From contig JAHQVJ010000245.1 of assembly GCA_019634415.1 (NCBI GenBank), forward strand, positions 16,076-80,075: a DNA stretch of 64,000 nt, read 5' to 3'. The translations under genes and the position numbers were made by a program. Below the pieces are notes generated by a model. It had not been told where the DNA came from and searched no databases. It was given only the letters and a program-made list of their open reading frames with translations. Below are positions 26,038 to 34,480 of this stretch, one piece after another. Within the stretch, counting starts at the first letter, position 1. Every line of letters starts with the position of its first letter. Source of the stretch: Myxococcales bacterium (GTDB lineage: Bacteria > Myxococcota_A > UBA796 > GCA-2862545).

Positions 26038-27621
26038 GTGAGCAACGCACAACAGTCCAGCAAATACCCCACGCTCCGCGTTGTCGCGGGCCTCGCGCTT
26101 CTCGCGAGCGCACCTGCTGCAGCCCAGGACCCCGTTGGCACCGGCTACTCGATCGACATCGAGTTCCTGCGTCCGACGTTCGGTCACGACTCGTTCGTGG
26201 GAGTCGACGTCCCGCGGGGCTACCGCGACCTTACTGTTCGAGCAGGCACGGTTCTGCAGTACCAGTCGTCGCCCCTCACTCTCTATGAGGCGGTCACCCG
26301 CGAGGAGCTGGGTGCGGTGGTCACCAATCGCTTCAGCGCCATGATCGGAGCCTCCCTCGACATCAACCGCGTCACCTTTGGCGTGATGGTGCCCACCGCC
26401 CTGAACTGGGGCACCGAGCAGGCGAGCTTCGGAGCGGACGGCTTCGGCCTGGGGGACATTGGCGCCAACGTGCGCCTCATCGTGGTGGATACGCCGCGAG
26501 ACGTCATCAACGTGGGTGTACGCGGTGGCGTGATCCTGCCCACCGGTCGCCAGCAGGCCTACATGGCCGAGCAGAACCTCAGGCTCACGGCGGGTGGTCT
26601 GCTGGCCCTGAACCTGGGCAACACCCTCACCCTGGCCACCGACTTCGGCGTCATGACGCGGTCGACGGCGGAGACCAGCGAGGACTTCGACGCCACCAAC
26701 GAGATCACCTGGGGCAACGCCGCGCGCTTGAAGCTGCCCGACGCCACGCGCACCGCCATCAACGGGCAGGTCCTCGCCCGCGCCGGCCTGCAGGACTTCC
26801 TGCAGGGGGGCGCCGAGAACGCGCTCGAGGCGCTCGTGGGACTCGAGTTCTACCCGAGCCGTCGCGCCACCTTCGGCATCTCGGCCGGTCGTGGCCTCAC
26901 CGAGGGCTACGGAACCACCGACCTGCGCCTGCTCGGCAACCTGGTGTTCGAGATTGCACCGCCCGAGGACCCGCCCCCCATCTACACCTCCGATGCACCG
27001 CCGCCTCCCACCCCCGACGCGCCCCCGCCGCCGGTGATCGTGGAGGAGCCCGTGTTCGAGGAGGGTGAGCTCGCCGTCCAGATCCAGGATCGGATCTACA
27101 TCAAGGACAAGATCGAGTTCTTCGTGAACACGGCAAACCTGAAGCCCGAGTCGCAGTCGATCCTGACGGCGGTGGCCGACATCATCAACGGCAACCCGCA
27201 GATCGGCCACCTCATCATCGAGGGGCACGCATCGCAGGAAGGCGCCTTCGACAAGAACTACACGCTGGCCGAGAGCCGGGCGCGTCGTATCTGGGAGGAG
27301 TTCCTGAAGCGGGGCGTGGCCAGCGAGCGCATCAGCTACCGCGGCAAGGGTGAGGTCGAGCCCATCGAGGGTGAGGTCGGCCAAGACGACCTGACCGAAG
27401 AGGCGCTGCAGACCAACCGTCGTGTGGAGTTCTTGATCATCAAGCAGCTCGAGATCGACGAGATCGTGGAGTACCCCGACACCCAGTACTTGCCGTGGAG
27501 CGGGGAGACGGTGCAGGTGGTCAAGCCTGTGGTCGAGGTCGAGGAAGAGGACGAGATCGAGGTCGACGAGTTCGGCATTCCAATCGACGACGACGAGTTC
27601 GACATCGGGGACGACCAGTGA
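26038..27621 (+). CDS. OmpA family outer-membrane protein with beta-barrel and peptidoglycan-binding domain
   Basis: A 527-residue envelope protein. A signal peptide (about residues 1-33, ending ASAPAAAQ) leads to a beta-barrel of about 270 residues (e.g. FGVMVPTALNWG, VGVRGGVILPTGRQQ), a Pro-rich linker (PPPPTPDAPPPPVIVEEP) and an OmpA C-terminal domain at about 365-480. That domain has the peptidoglycan-binding pattern HLIIEGHASQEGAFDKNYTLAESRARRI. The tail is very acidic. GTG at 26038 has AGGAG six bases upstream. The TSP3 surface-protein genes follow after 14 bases, so it heads an operon and may tether or export those proteins. Confidence 0.88.
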   Translation: MSNAQQSSKYPTLRVVAGLALLASAPAAAQDPVGTGYSIDIEFLRPTFGHDSFVGVDVPRGYRDLTVRAGTVLQYQSSPLTLYEAVTREELGAVVTNRFSAMIGASLDINRVTFGVMVPTALNWGTEQASFGADGFGLGDIGANVRLIVVDTPRDVINVGVRGGVILPTGRQQAYMAEQNLRLTAGGLLALNLGNTLTLATDFGVMTRSTAETSEDFDATNEITWGNAARLKLPDATRTAINGQVLARAGLQDFLQGGAENALEALVGLEFYPSRRATFGISAGRGLTEGYGTTDLRLLGNLVFEIAPPEDPPPIYTSDAPPPPTPDAPPPPVIVEEPVFEEGELAVQIQDRIYIKDKIEFFVNTANLKPESQSILTAVADIINGNPQIGHLIIEGHASQEGAFDKNYTLAESRARRIWEEFLKRGVASERISYRGKGEVEPIEGEVGQDDLTEEALQTNRRVEFLIIKQLEIDEIVEYPDTQYLPWSGETVQVVKPVVEVEEEDEIEVDEFGIPIDDDEFDIGDDQ

Positions 27622-27635
27622 GTCGCGGAGGAGCC

Positions 27636-29870
27636 ATGTACAAGACCCTGGCGATGGGGGCCTGCTTGCTTGCAGCAAGCCCTGCGTTCGCCCAAGACGT
27701 ACTGATGGTAGGGGCCGCCAGCGATGCAAATCGTGAGGCCTTCATGAATCAGTTCACGTTCCTGCAGGGCACTGTCCGTCACATCGATTTCGATGCGCGG
27801 GACTCGCTGCCCACTCTCACGCAGATGGAGGACTACCACGGGGTGGTGCTCTACAGCGATCAGGCGTTCTCCGACCCGGTGATCCTCGGTGATCGACTGG
27901 CGGAGTACGTGGAAGGTGGCGGCGGCGTGCTGGTGCTCAGCGGCGCCTTCGCGAACGGCAGCGACGTGCAGGGGCAGTTCGCCGACCTCGGCTACCTGCC
28001 CGTCACCACCGGGATCGCACGCAACGTGACCGGATCCATCGGGCTGCAGGCCCCTGGATACCAGTGGCTCACGGGCGACCCCTTCATCCGGGGCCACCAG
28101 ACGGTCTACGGGTTCAACCAGTTCGCCGGCAACCGGCGAGTGGACACCTTGTCGGTGCGTCAGCCACCGCCCAATGTGGCTCGCGTGGACGTGACGGCGA
28201 TCTGGGCCGACGGTACGCCCCTCATCGTGGCGCGGGAGCCGCTGGACCCGGGTATCGGTCGCACCGTCGCGGTGAACTTCGAGTACCTGCCTGGCGCCGG
28301 ACCCTCGTGGGTCGGTGACGGGGCACGCGCCATCGTGCAGTCCGCCCTGTGGATGCTCCGCTACCAGAAGCCCTTCGGCACCTCCGAGAACTTCGACTAC
28401 GAGCAGGACTACGACTGCGATCTCATCGACATCAACGATGAGATTCCGATCGATCTGACCCAGCCCATCTACGGCGCCTGGGTGACGGTCGACGGAGACT
28501 CCGAGCGGGAGATCCTCGGCACCTGCGCCGACCGGATCAACCCGCTGACGGGCGTGCCCTACGCGGTGGACGACTTCTACTACGACTTCCAGAGCCATCG
28601 CTGCACGTACTTCCTGCAGCACCACGACACGGACATCCCGTTCCATGCGATGGACTTCGGGGACCGGCTGCTGGGTAGGCCTCCCGGGCCTCCGGTGCCG
28701 GTGACCGACCCGTTCACCGGGCTCGTGTCCGCCATGGGGACCGTGGCCGTTCCGTCGCCGAGTGGGGCCACTGCGCAGACGAACACCTTCGACTGCGACA
28801 ACTGCCCCACCATCTTCAACCCCGACCAGTTCGACATCGATCTGGACGAGGTGGGGGACCTCTGCGACAACTGCCCCTACGTGCCCAACGATCAGCAGGA
28901 AGAGGCCGAGCCGACTCCCTTCTGTGGGCAGCCCTCCGATGGTCACGGCGACGCGTGCGACAACTGTCCGTGCGTGTTCAACCCCACGCAGTCGGACCTG
29001 GACTTCGACAGCCTCGGTGACGTGTGCGACAACTGCCCGCTCACGTACAACCCCGATGGGGCCGACACCGACAGCTGCCCGCAGTTCAACGGCTTCCCCG
29101 ATGGCTTCGGCAACGCCTGCGACAACTGCCCCAACGTCTGCAACCCGTCGCAGACCGACGGTGACTTCGACGGGGTGGGCGACGACTGCGACAACTGCCC
29201 GCTGCTCCCGAACCCGAGCCAGCTGGACTCCGACGGCGACGGTGTGGGCGACGCCTGCGACTACTGCCCCTTCGACGACGAGATCGCGCTGGATGCGCCG
29301 GACCGCGACGACGACTTCGTGGGGGATTCCTGCGACAACTGCGTCGACATGCCCAACCGTGACCAGGCGGACCTGGACCTCGACGGGCGCGGCGACATCT
29401 GCGACAACTGCCCCACGTTCTCCAACTCGTCCCAGGCCGACGCCGACCTGGACGGCTGGGGAGACAACTGCGACGTGTGCCCCGACGACGAGAACCCCGA
29501 TCAGGCGGATCGCGACGGGGACTTCGTGGGCGACATCTGCGACGGCTGCCCCGACACGCCCGACAACGGCGAGATGGACACCGACGAGGATGGCATCACC
29601 GACGTGTGTGACCTGTGCCTGTTCGCTGCCTCCGACTCCAACGAGGATCGTGACGGCGACGGTGTGGGCGACGCCTGCGACAACTGCCCGGACGCTGCCA
29701 ACCCGGACCAGGCCGACGTGGACCGGGATGGCTTCGGCAACGAGTGCGATCGCTTCGCCATCCGTGGCGGTGGTCAGATCTTCAGCTGCTCCACCTCGGG
29801 TGGCGGACTGGCCGGTGGCTGGCTGCTCCTCGGGTTGGCGGGCGTGCTCGTGCGGAGGCGGCGCGCGTGA
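27636..29870 (+). CDS. TSP3-repeat surface protein 1 (Rossmann-like domain, TSP3 repeats, C-terminal anchor)
   Basis: A 744-residue secreted protein. It has a signal peptide (MYKTLAMGACLLAASPAFA) and an N-terminal alpha/beta domain of about 240 residues, with DVLMVGAASD, DYHGVVLYSDQAFSDP and LGDRLAEYVEGGGGVLVLSG, resembling a ThuA or glutamine-amidotransferase-like fold without a catalytic triad I can identify. A Cys-containing linker follows, then about a dozen thrombospondin type 3 repeats (about 386-705; unit D.D.DGVGD.CDNCP..NPDQ), which bind Ca2+. The end is IRGGGQIFSC plus a hydrophobic helix and RRRR, a MYXO-CTERM-like sorting signal. GGAGGAG precedes the ATG. It overlaps the next paralog by GTGA. 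Confidence 0.87.
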   Translation: MYKTLAMGACLLAASPAFAQDVLMVGAASDANREAFMNQFTFLQGTVRHIDFDARDSLPTLTQMEDYHGVVLYSDQAFSDPVILGDRLAEYVEGGGGVLVLSGAFANGSDVQGQFADLGYLPVTTGIARNVTGSIGLQAPGYQWLTGDPFIRGHQTVYGFNQFAGNRRVDTLSVRQPPPNVARVDVTAIWADGTPLIVAREPLDPGIGRTVAVNFEYLPGAGPSWVGDGARAIVQSALWMLRYQKPFGTSENFDYEQDYDCDLIDINDEIPIDLTQPIYGAWVTVDGDSEREILGTCADRINPLTGVPYAVDDFYYDFQSHRCTYFLQHHDTDIPFHAMDFGDRLLGRPPGPPVPVTDPFTGLVSAMGTVAVPSPSGATAQTNTFDCDNCPTIFNPDQFDIDLDEVGDLCDNCPYVPNDQQEEAEPTPFCGQPSDGHGDACDNCPCVFNPTQSDLDFDSLGDVCDNCPLTYNPDGADTDSCPQFNGFPDGFGNACDNCPNVCNPSQTDGDFDGVGDDCDNCPLLPNPSQLDSDGDGVGDACDYCPFDDEIALDAPDRDDDFVGDSCDNCVDMPNRDQADLDLDGRGDICDNCPTFSNSSQADADLDGWGDNCDVCPDDENPDQADRDGDFVGDICDGCPDTPDNGEMDTDEDGITDVCDLCLFAASDSNEDRDGDGVGDACDNCPDAANPDQADVDRDGFGNECDRFAIRGGGQIFSCSTSGGGLAGGWLLLGLAGVLVRRRRA

Positions 29871-31930
29871 GGCACTCGATGCTGCTGCTGGGAGCAGCCT
29901 TCGGGCTGCTCTGGGCTCCGTCTTCGGCGTTTGCTCAGGTGGCTGGCGTGTTGGGCTCCACCGACAACCTCGGTGCCAACAACGCCATCCGTGAGCAGCT
30001 GCTGTGCACGGGGGAGTTCACCGAGGTGGAGTTCATCGACCTGCGGTCGATGGTGCCCACGCTGGCGGACCTCCAGCAGCATCACGCGGTCATCGTCTTC
30101 TCCGACGTGCGACCGCTCGATCCGACGGCCCTGGGAGATCGCCTCGCCGAGTATCTCGAGCTCGGCGGTGGCGTGGTCCTGGCCACCGGATCCTACTCCG
30201 ACGACACCGGCGTGGCCGGGCGGCTGGCAGTCGAGGGGCGCGTGCCCATCGAGCGTGGGCCGGTGGTGGCGGCGGGTGGCAACCTGTCGATCGCAGCCAC
30301 CCCCGAGCACGCTTGGCTGCCTGGTGTGGCGGGCCACTTCACCACCAACGGCGTCAACGTCTTCGACGGGGGCACCGGGAGCTACCAGGTGGCCAGCGAC
30401 GCCGTCGCTGGTGCCACCGTCACCGCACGGTGGAGCAACGACGTGCCCGCCATCGTGCTCGGCGAGATCGTCGACCCCACCGTGGGTCGCATCGCCGTGA
30501 CCAACCTCTACCCACCTCCGTCCAACGTCGACCCCACCAGCTGGGACGTCGCCACGGACGGAGGGCGCTTGATGGCCAACGCCCTGCTGTGGGCCATGAA
30601 GTACCAGCGCCCAGCGTCCACCTGCACCAACGTGTGGGTCACCCAGGACCTGGACTGCGACACCATCGACGTGGCGGACGAGCGCTTCATCGATCTGTCG
30701 GATCCGGAGTGTGCCGACAACATCGATCCCGAGACGGGACAACCCTACGACAACGCGGACTACTACCTCGACTACGGCTCCTTCGGCTGCACGATCCCCG
30801 TGTTCGACCTCGACGAGGACGGCGATCTGCTCGGCGGCACCACGGAGCCCATCGAGGTGGTCAACGACGACGACGTGGTGGTGCTGTCGTTCCTGCTCGA
30901 CTGCGACAACTGTCCCGAGGACTACAACCCCGACCAGTCCGATCTCGACTGCGACGGCGTGGGCGACATCTGCGACTCGTGTCTGTACGTCCCCGACGAC
31001 GGCACGAACTCCGACAACGACTGCTTCGCAGACGCCTGCGACAACTGCCCCGAGCAGGACAACCCCGCGCAGCGCGACGAAGACCTCGACCAAATCGGGG
31101 ATGCCTGCGACAACTGCGTGGTGGTGTTCAACCCCAGCCAGCTCGACAGTGACAACGACTTCTGGGGCGACGACTGCGACATCTGCCCGTTCGTGGCCAA
31201 CCCCTTCCAGGAAGACGACGACGAAGACGAGGTCGGCAGCTTCTGCGACAACTGCCCCTTCGTGTTCAACCCCGACCAGGCCGACTCCGACGGCGACGGG
31301 ATCGGGGACGTCTGTGACCTGTGCCCCGACGAGCCCTCCGCCATCGACGAGCCCGACGCGGACGGCGACGGGGTGGGGGACCTGTGCGACAACTGTCCCA
31401 CCGCTTTCAACGCCGAGCAGACCGACATCGACATCGATGGCCTGGGTGATGTCTGCGACAACTGCCCGGCGTTCACGAATCGCGAGCAGGAAGACGAGGA
31501 CGAGGACGGCATTGGTGACGTCTGCGATCTGTGCCCCGTGGACCCCGACTCCGACCAGGCCGACGCCGATGGCGACGGTCGTGGCGACGTCTGCGACACC
31601 TGCCCCGACGACTTCGACGAGGACTTCGCGGATCGCGACGGCGACGGGATCACCGATGTGTGTGACCTCTGCCTGTTCGTGGCCTCCGAGGAGAATGACG
31701 ACGGCGACGGCGACGGCGTGGGAGACGCCTGCGACAACTGTCCCGAAGATCCCAATCCCGACCAGGCCGACTTCGATCGCGACGGCGACGGAGATGCCTG
31801 CGACAACTTGATTCTACGAGGCGGCGGTGAGGTCACCAAGGGATGCACCACGGTGCCCCCCGGACACAGCCTCCCCCTGCTGCTGCCTTTACTGCTGTTG
31901 GTTCGCCCGAGAAGTGGAGACCGCTCATGA
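29867..31930 (+). CDS. TSP3-repeat surface protein 2
   Basis: A 687-residue paralog of its neighbours. It has a signal peptide (MLLLGAAFGLLWAPSSAFA), an alpha/beta domain (HHAVIVFSDVRPLDP; LGDRLAEYLELGGGVVLATG), a linker with VTQDLDCDTIDVADE and then TSP3 repeats (about 344-648). The C-terminal anchor is LRGGGEVTKGC plus a Leu-rich helix and a short basic end. The GTG at 29867 overlaps the upstream stop and has GGAGG eight bases upstream; the ATG at 29879 is an alternative. It overlaps the next gene by ATGA. The Asp-rich repeats predict a Ca2+-dependent rigid stalk exposed at the cell surface. Confidence 0.87.
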   Translation: MRHSMLLLGAAFGLLWAPSSAFAQVAGVLGSTDNLGANNAIREQLLCTGEFTEVEFIDLRSMVPTLADLQQHHAVIVFSDVRPLDPTALGDRLAEYLELGGGVVLATGSYSDDTGVAGRLAVEGRVPIERGPVVAAGGNLSIAATPEHAWLPGVAGHFTTNGVNVFDGGTGSYQVASDAVAGATVTARWSNDVPAIVLGEIVDPTVGRIAVTNLYPPPSNVDPTSWDVATDGGRLMANALLWAMKYQRPASTCTNVWVTQDLDCDTIDVADERFIDLSDPECADNIDPETGQPYDNADYYLDYGSFGCTIPVFDLDEDGDLLGGTTEPIEVVNDDDVVVLSFLLDCDNCPEDYNPDQSDLDCDGVGDICDSCLYVPDDGTNSDNDCFADACDNCPEQDNPAQRDEDLDQIGDACDNCVVVFNPSQLDSDNDFWGDDCDICPFVANPFQEDDDEDEVGSFCDNCPFVFNPDQADSDGDGIGDVCDLCPDEPSAIDEPDADGDGVGDLCDNCPTAFNAEQTDIDIDGLGDVCDNCPAFTNREQEDEDEDGIGDVCDLCPVDPDSDQADADGDGRGDVCDTCPDDFDEDFADRDGDGITDVCDLCLFVASEENDDGDGDGVGDACDNCPEDPNPDQADFDRDGDGDACDNLILRGGGEVTKGCTTVPPGHSLPLLLPLLLLVRPRSGDRS

Positions 31931-34359
31931 GACTCGCAACCCCAACCCTGCTAGCGATGGCGGTCGCCGTCGTGCCAGGAACTGCCCTGGGCCAGACCAT
32001 CATGGACGGCACCAATGTGGCCATCCTGGGCGCGGCCACCGATCCGTCGTTCAACGTCGACATCCGCGATCAGCTGATGTGCGCCTCGCGCGGCCTCGGT
32101 CCCTACGTGATCGACGCCAACCTGCCGCGGCCAGCCTACGAGATCGCGCGTATCGACATCTTCGACGTGGCGTCGGAGATCCCCGAGCCCGAGGATCTCG
32201 CGATCCACGACACCCTGCTCGTGTGGAACAACACTGCCTTCGCCAACACGGACGCTCTGGGTGACGTCGTCGCCGACGCGCTGGAGGCTGGAAAGGGCGT
32301 GGTCCTCGCGGGGAACGCGCTCGACTCCAACCTGGGGCTGTCCGGCCGCTTCTGGAGCCAGAACATGGCTCCGGTGACGGACTACGGCACCGCCACCAGC
32401 CCCGGCGGCAACCTCACCGTCGTGGCCGTGGAGCGCGAGGACGAGTGGCTGGTGGGACCCACCACGGGCCACATCACCGACTACGGTGTGCGCTTCGTCA
32501 GCGGTGGCGCCTCGAGCTTCCACGTCTCGGGGCTTCGCGCCCTGGCCCGACCCCAGGCGCGCCTGGTGCACCAGTGGTCCAACGGGGAGCCCGCCACCTA
32601 CCTGCTCGAGCCGGCACAGCCTGGTGAGGGCCGCGTGGCCATCTTCAACATGAACCCGGTGTCCACGGATGCGGACGGCGCTGGCTGGGTCATGGACACC
32701 GACGCAGGCAAGTTGCTGGCCAACACGCTGCTGTGGACGGACGACTACTCCCGCCACATCGGGATGTGCTGGCAGGTCGGCCTCATGGGTCCCGAGCCGC
32801 AGATCATCAACCCCACCGTGCTCGGCACGGACTACGCCAACTCGGGCGACTTCGCGCCGCCGGCGACGCTGGTGTTGTGTCGTGAGGTGTCGGACTGTCC
32901 ACCCGGCAACCAGGTCACCTGTGAGTTCCAGGAGAACCTGACGGTCTTCCAGGACCTGAACTGCAACGGCATCGATGTGTTCGACGAGGAGATCTTCGAT
33001 CCCAACATCGATCCGGACTGCCTCAACAACACCGATCCGGTGACGTTAGAGCCCTACGACAACACCGACTACTACTACGACTTCTTCCGGTTCGTCTGCG
33101 AGTACCCCACCGACGGCAACGACGCGGACTTCGACCTGCTGTCGCAGGGCCAGATCACGATCCAGCTGCCGGACGATCCCACCGTGTGGGAGACGGTCCA
33201 GCTCAGCTGCGACAACTGCCCGGGCTACTACAACCCGAACCAGTACGACTGGGACTTCGACGGCGCGGGCGACCTGTGCGACACCTGCCCCTTCGTGCCG
33301 CAGGTGATGAACCCCGGTGACCGCGACAGCGACTGCCTGGGCGATCTGTGCGACAACTGCCAGGAGGTCGCGAACCCCGATCAGTACGACAACGACCTGG
33401 ACGGCTTCGGCAACGCCTGCGACAACTGCGTGGACGTGTTCAACCCCGAGCTCAACGCCCAGCGTGAGCAGTTCGACGTGGACGGCGACGGCTGGGGCGA
33501 TGCCTGCGACAACTGCCTGATCCGCGACGTCGACGACGACGGCCAGAACGAGTCGCCCTACGACTGGCTCAACGATGAGAAGTCCCCCTTCTACTTGGGT
33601 GGCAACCCCGTGATCGACACCGCCCAGGTGGACCAGCTCGACTCCGACGGCGACGGCTGGGGCGATGCCTGCGACGTGTGCCCCGACGTCTTCAACCCGC
33701 AGCAGGGTGACCGCGACCTCGACGGCGTGGGCAACCGGTGCGACAACTGCCCCGGGATCCCGGTCAACGATCGCACCGACCAGGACGAGGACGGACTGGG
33801 CGATGCTTGCGACAACTGCGCCACCGTCAGCAACGTGGACCAGTTCGACGCGGACCTCGACGGCATCGGCGATGCCTGCGACAACTGCCTGACGCGCTCC
33901 AACGAGACGCAGACCGACGCCGACAGCGATGGCCTGGGCGACGCCTGCGACAACTGCCGCCAGGTGGCCAACCCCGCCCAGGGCGACGCCGACCGCGACG
34001 GTATCGGCGACGAGTGCGACAACTGCCCCTTCGTCCGCAACGAGGACCAAGAGGACCGCGACGGCGACGGCTTCGGCGACGATTGTGACCTGTGCCTGTT
34101 CGAGGCCACGGCCACCAACGTCGACACCGACAACGACGGTCTGGGCGACGACTGCGACAACTGCCCACAGGTGGCGAACTTCGACCAGGCGGACGACGAC
34201 GGCGACGGTCAGGGCAACACCTGCGACGTCTTCGGTCTGCGGGGCGGTGGTGAGGTCCGGCCCGAGGACTTCGGCTGCCGCACCTCGCCCTCACAGGGTG
34301 CACCAGTGCTGGCCCTGCTGGCCCTGGGACTGCTCGCGCGGCGTCGTTCGCAGGGTTGA
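31927..34359 (+). CDS. TSP3-repeat surface protein 3
   Basis: An 810-residue paralog, the longest of the four. Signal peptide (MRLATPTLLAMAVAVVPGTALG), then an alpha/beta domain starting VAILGAATD with ARIDIFDVASEIPEPEDL, HDTLLVWNNTAFANTDALGD and GGNLTVVAV. The linker carries extra Cys residues (CREVSDCPPGNQVTC). The TSP3 region spans about 426-770, and the anchor is LRGGGEVRPEDFGC plus a hydrophobic helix and RRR. Its N-terminal domain is closest to protein 4 (both have a longer insertion before DIFDV). The ATG overlaps the upstream stop and has GGAG seven bases upstream. Two hairpins follow its stop, probably ending the operon. Confidence 0.87.
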   Translation: MRLATPTLLAMAVAVVPGTALGQTIMDGTNVAILGAATDPSFNVDIRDQLMCASRGLGPYVIDANLPRPAYEIARIDIFDVASEIPEPEDLAIHDTLLVWNNTAFANTDALGDVVADALEAGKGVVLAGNALDSNLGLSGRFWSQNMAPVTDYGTATSPGGNLTVVAVEREDEWLVGPTTGHITDYGVRFVSGGASSFHVSGLRALARPQARLVHQWSNGEPATYLLEPAQPGEGRVAIFNMNPVSTDADGAGWVMDTDAGKLLANTLLWTDDYSRHIGMCWQVGLMGPEPQIINPTVLGTDYANSGDFAPPATLVLCREVSDCPPGNQVTCEFQENLTVFQDLNCNGIDVFDEEIFDPNIDPDCLNNTDPVTLEPYDNTDYYYDFFRFVCEYPTDGNDADFDLLSQGQITIQLPDDPTVWETVQLSCDNCPGYYNPNQYDWDFDGAGDLCDTCPFVPQVMNPGDRDSDCLGDLCDNCQEVANPDQYDNDLDGFGNACDNCVDVFNPELNAQREQFDVDGDGWGDACDNCLIRDVDDDGQNESPYDWLNDEKSPFYLGGNPVIDTAQVDQLDSDGDGWGDACDVCPDVFNPQQGDRDLDGVGNRCDNCPGIPVNDRTDQDEDGLGDACDNCATVSNVDQFDADLDGIGDACDNCLTRSNETQTDADSDGLGDACDNCRQVANPAQGDADRDGIGDECDNCPFVRNEDQEDRDGDGFGDDCDLCLFEATATNVDTDNDGLGDDCDNCPQVANFDQADDDGDGQGNTCDVFGLRGGGEVRPEDFGCRTSPSQGAPVLALLALGLLARRRSQG

Positions 34360-34368
34360 TCGCCTTGG

Positions 34369-34437
34369 CGCCCGCATCGCGGCGGGCGTTGTAACGATGC
34401 AGTAGGGCTCGGTTCATCGATCAGATGACCGAGCCCT
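34369..34437 (+). terminator. Double hairpin after TSP3 gene 3
   Basis: First hairpin: CGCCCGC (34369-34375) with GCGGGCG (34382-34388), followed by TT. Second: AGGGCTCGGT (34404-34413) with ACCGAGCCCT (34428-34437), extended by CATC/GATG with one bulged T, followed by TTGT. Both lie between the third and fourth TSP3 genes. The second is long and nearly perfect, so termination or mRNA 3'-end protection is likely; the U-tract is short. Confidence 0.7.
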
Positions 34438-34480
34438 TGTGCATATTGGTATGGTGCCTGCAAATGTCGGGAGCGACCAG

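Noticed and set aside
31833..34050. Long minus-strand frames opposite TSP3 gene 3 that look like repetitive proteins
   Set aside because: They arise from the antisense reading of the repeat DNA and have no starts with ribosome sites.
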